Positions 62,983 through 64,000 of a DNA stretch of 64,000 nt are shown piece after piece. The translations under genes were made by a program, and so were the position numbers. How positions within the stretch are numbered: position 1 is the stretch's first letter; every line of letters starts with the position of its first letter. The notes under the pieces were generated by a model. The model was not told where the DNA came from and made no database searches. It saw nothing but the letters and a program-made list of their open reading frames with translations. Origin of the DNA: Flammeovirgaceae bacterium UBA4659 (GTDB lineage Bacteria > Bacteroidota > Bacteroidia > Cytophagales > Cyclobacteriaceae); the NCBI GenBank assembly GCA_002405445.1, contig DHLV01000047.1, forward strand, positions 5,857-69,856. The letters are read 5' to 3'.

Positions 62983-63966
62983 ATGAACTCGCGCAGAGAA
63001 TTTTTACAAACCATGGGCATGGCAGCCGGCTACGGATTGGCCACCAACCTGGGCTTCGGCTGCTCGGTAAAAACCGCAACCGACACACCCACGGAAACAA
63101 CCACCACTCAATCGACAGCACCAAAAGACCTGTTTTTTAAAATCTCTTTGGCGGAGTGGTCGTTACACAAGATGCTGAAGGCCGGAAAACTGGATAACCT
63201 GGATTTTCCCGCTAAGGCAAAAAATGATTTTGGTATTTCAGCTGTGGAATACGTGAATCAATTTTTTGCAGACCACGCCCGAAACAACCGCTACCTTACC
63301 GAGCTTCGCACCCGCTGCGAAGACAATGGGGTAACCAGTGTACTGATCATGTGCGACAACGAAGGCCACATGGCCGATGGCCACGCCAGCAAGCGGATGC
63401 AGGCAGTAGAAAATCACTACAAGTGGGTGGAGGCGGCAAAGTTTTTGGGCTGCCATAGCATACGCGTCAACTGCTTTGGCGAAGGCTCGCGCGAGGATGT
63501 GGCAAAGGCTGGTACAGATGGGTTAAGGAAGCTGAGCGAGTTTGCGGCCGAGCGTGGAATAGGCGTAATAGTAGAGAACCATGGCGGTTACTCATCTGAC
63601 GGGCAATGGCTTAGCAAAGTGATTGGCGATGTGGCGCTGCCCAATTGCGGCACGCTGCCCGATTTCGGAAATTTTTGCGTGAAACGAGAGAAAGGTGATA
63701 TGTGGGATTCAAAATGTGTGGAGTCATACGACCGCTATAAAGGGGTGACCGAGATATTGCCGTTTGCCAAGGGTGTGAGCGCCAAGAGCTATGACTTTGA
63801 CGAAAATGGCAACTGTATTGAAACTGACTACGAAAAGATGTTGCAGATTGTGAAGGCAGGCGGCTACACCGGTTACATCGGCATTGAATATGAGGGTTCG
63901 AAACTCACAGAGGAAGAGGGCATCAGGGCCACCAAGGCAGTGTTGGAGAAATTTGGCAGAATTTAA
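62983..63966 (+). CDS. Tat-exported sugar phosphate isomerase/epimerase family protein
   Basis: This is about 327 residues starting MNSRREFLQTMGMAAG, whose SRREFLQ motif marks a twin-arginine signal. A Cys (GFGCS) near residue 26 may be lipidated. The mature protein is a xylose-isomerase-like TIM barrel: VEYVNQFFADHARNNRY, VENHGGYSSDGQW (metal Glu and His) near residue 210, and IGIEYEGS near the end (metal Glu). Family members handle inositol, glucose or other keto-sugars. An ATG 14 bases after its stop may open a next gene cut by the window edge. Confidence 0.88.
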   Translation: MNSRREFLQTMGMAAGYGLATNLGFGCSVKTATDTPTETTTTQSTAPKDLFFKISLAEWSLHKMLKAGKLDNLDFPAKAKNDFGISAVEYVNQFFADHARNNRYLTELRTRCEDNGVTSVLIMCDNEGHMADGHASKRMQAVENHYKWVEAAKFLGCHSIRVNCFGEGSREDVAKAGTDGLRKLSEFAAERGIGVIVENHGGYSSDGQWLSKVIGDVALPNCGTLPDFGNFCVKREKGDMWDSKCVESYDRYKGVTEILPFAKGVSAKSYDFDENGNCIETDYEKMLQIVKAGGYTGYIGIEYEGSKLTEEEGIRATKAVLEKFGRI

Positions 63967-63980
63967 CGAACGGATGAAAT

Positions 63981-64000
63981 ATGAAAAAAAACCTGTGGTG
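63981..64000 (+). CDS. Possible start of next gene (truncated)
   Basis: An ATG followed by Lys-Lys-Asn-Leu-Trp, the kind of start seen in exported proteins, lies 14 bases after the previous stop. Only about seven codons are visible, and another ATG in a different frame is eight bases upstream, so this is a weak call. Confidence 0.25.

Overview
The window looks like chromosomal DNA from a free-living member of the Bacteroidetes, most likely the Cytophagales. The evidence is a fused murF-alr gene, DUF5687, DUF4783 and DUF2911 proteins, Bacteroidetes-style promoters (TAnnTTTG at -7) with few Shine-Dalgarno sequences, and many secreted peptidases. GC content is moderate, probably in the 40s percent by eye. 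No rRNA, tRNA, CRISPR array, insertion sequence or phage gene was recognised.

Layout. 1-9.3 kb: a truncated ABC ATPase with its DUF5687 permease, a GMC oxidoreductase, a SpoU-type RNA methyltransferase, a secreted M20 peptidase, DinB-like and RDD proteins, a lipid kinase and a TPR protein. 9.5-15.9 kb: a plus-strand run of four exported hydrolases (amidohydrolase, esterase-like protein and two tandem DUF885 peptidases), closed by a strong bidirectional terminator that it shares with a 978-residue-class M16 peptidase on the other strand (16.1-19.1 kb).

19.4-25.6 kb: a compact operon hypA-hypB-hypF-hypC-hypD-hypE, the complete maturation set for a [NiFe] hydrogenase. A small exported His-rich one-TM protein precedes it. 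A perfect ATGAC-N4-GTCAT palindrome with Crp/Fnr geometry lies upstream, about 41 bases before the inferred transcription start. No hydrogenase structural subunit is in the window.

25.8-36.1 kb: a MacAB-like adaptor/permease/ATPase operon, rhodanese plus thioredoxin, an RDD protein with a Cys4 N-terminus, MtfA-SEC-C plus a methyltransferase, TonB, dienelactone hydrolase plus DinB, and an exported amidase. Two diverged copies of a ~149-base intergenic repeat lie at 32.9 and 36.1 kb. The second abuts a decayed fragment of a DUF418 gene.

36.5-52.7 kb: a TPR protein, a PhoD phosphatase, an MreB-like ATPase, then a minus-strand run (a 1561-residue secreted protein of unknown function, DUF4783, nadC, a YcxB-like protein, an exported RidA), followed by htpG and a large M14 carboxypeptidase. 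52.8-64 kb: a glycosyltransferase, a 56-residue unknown protein, murF-alr, csaA, a HisA-like protein lacking the usual first catalytic Asp, DUF2911, a LOG-family protein, a two-domain retropepsin with PDZ, a degenerate receiver, a geranylgeranyl-reductase-like flavoprotein and a Tat-exported sugar isomerase/epimerase.

Most of the window is housekeeping or envelope chromosome. The most notable parts are the orphan hyp operon with its leader protein and regulatory site, the altered HisA paralogue, the giant secreted protein, the intergenic repeat with the adjacent pseudogene, and several very small genes.
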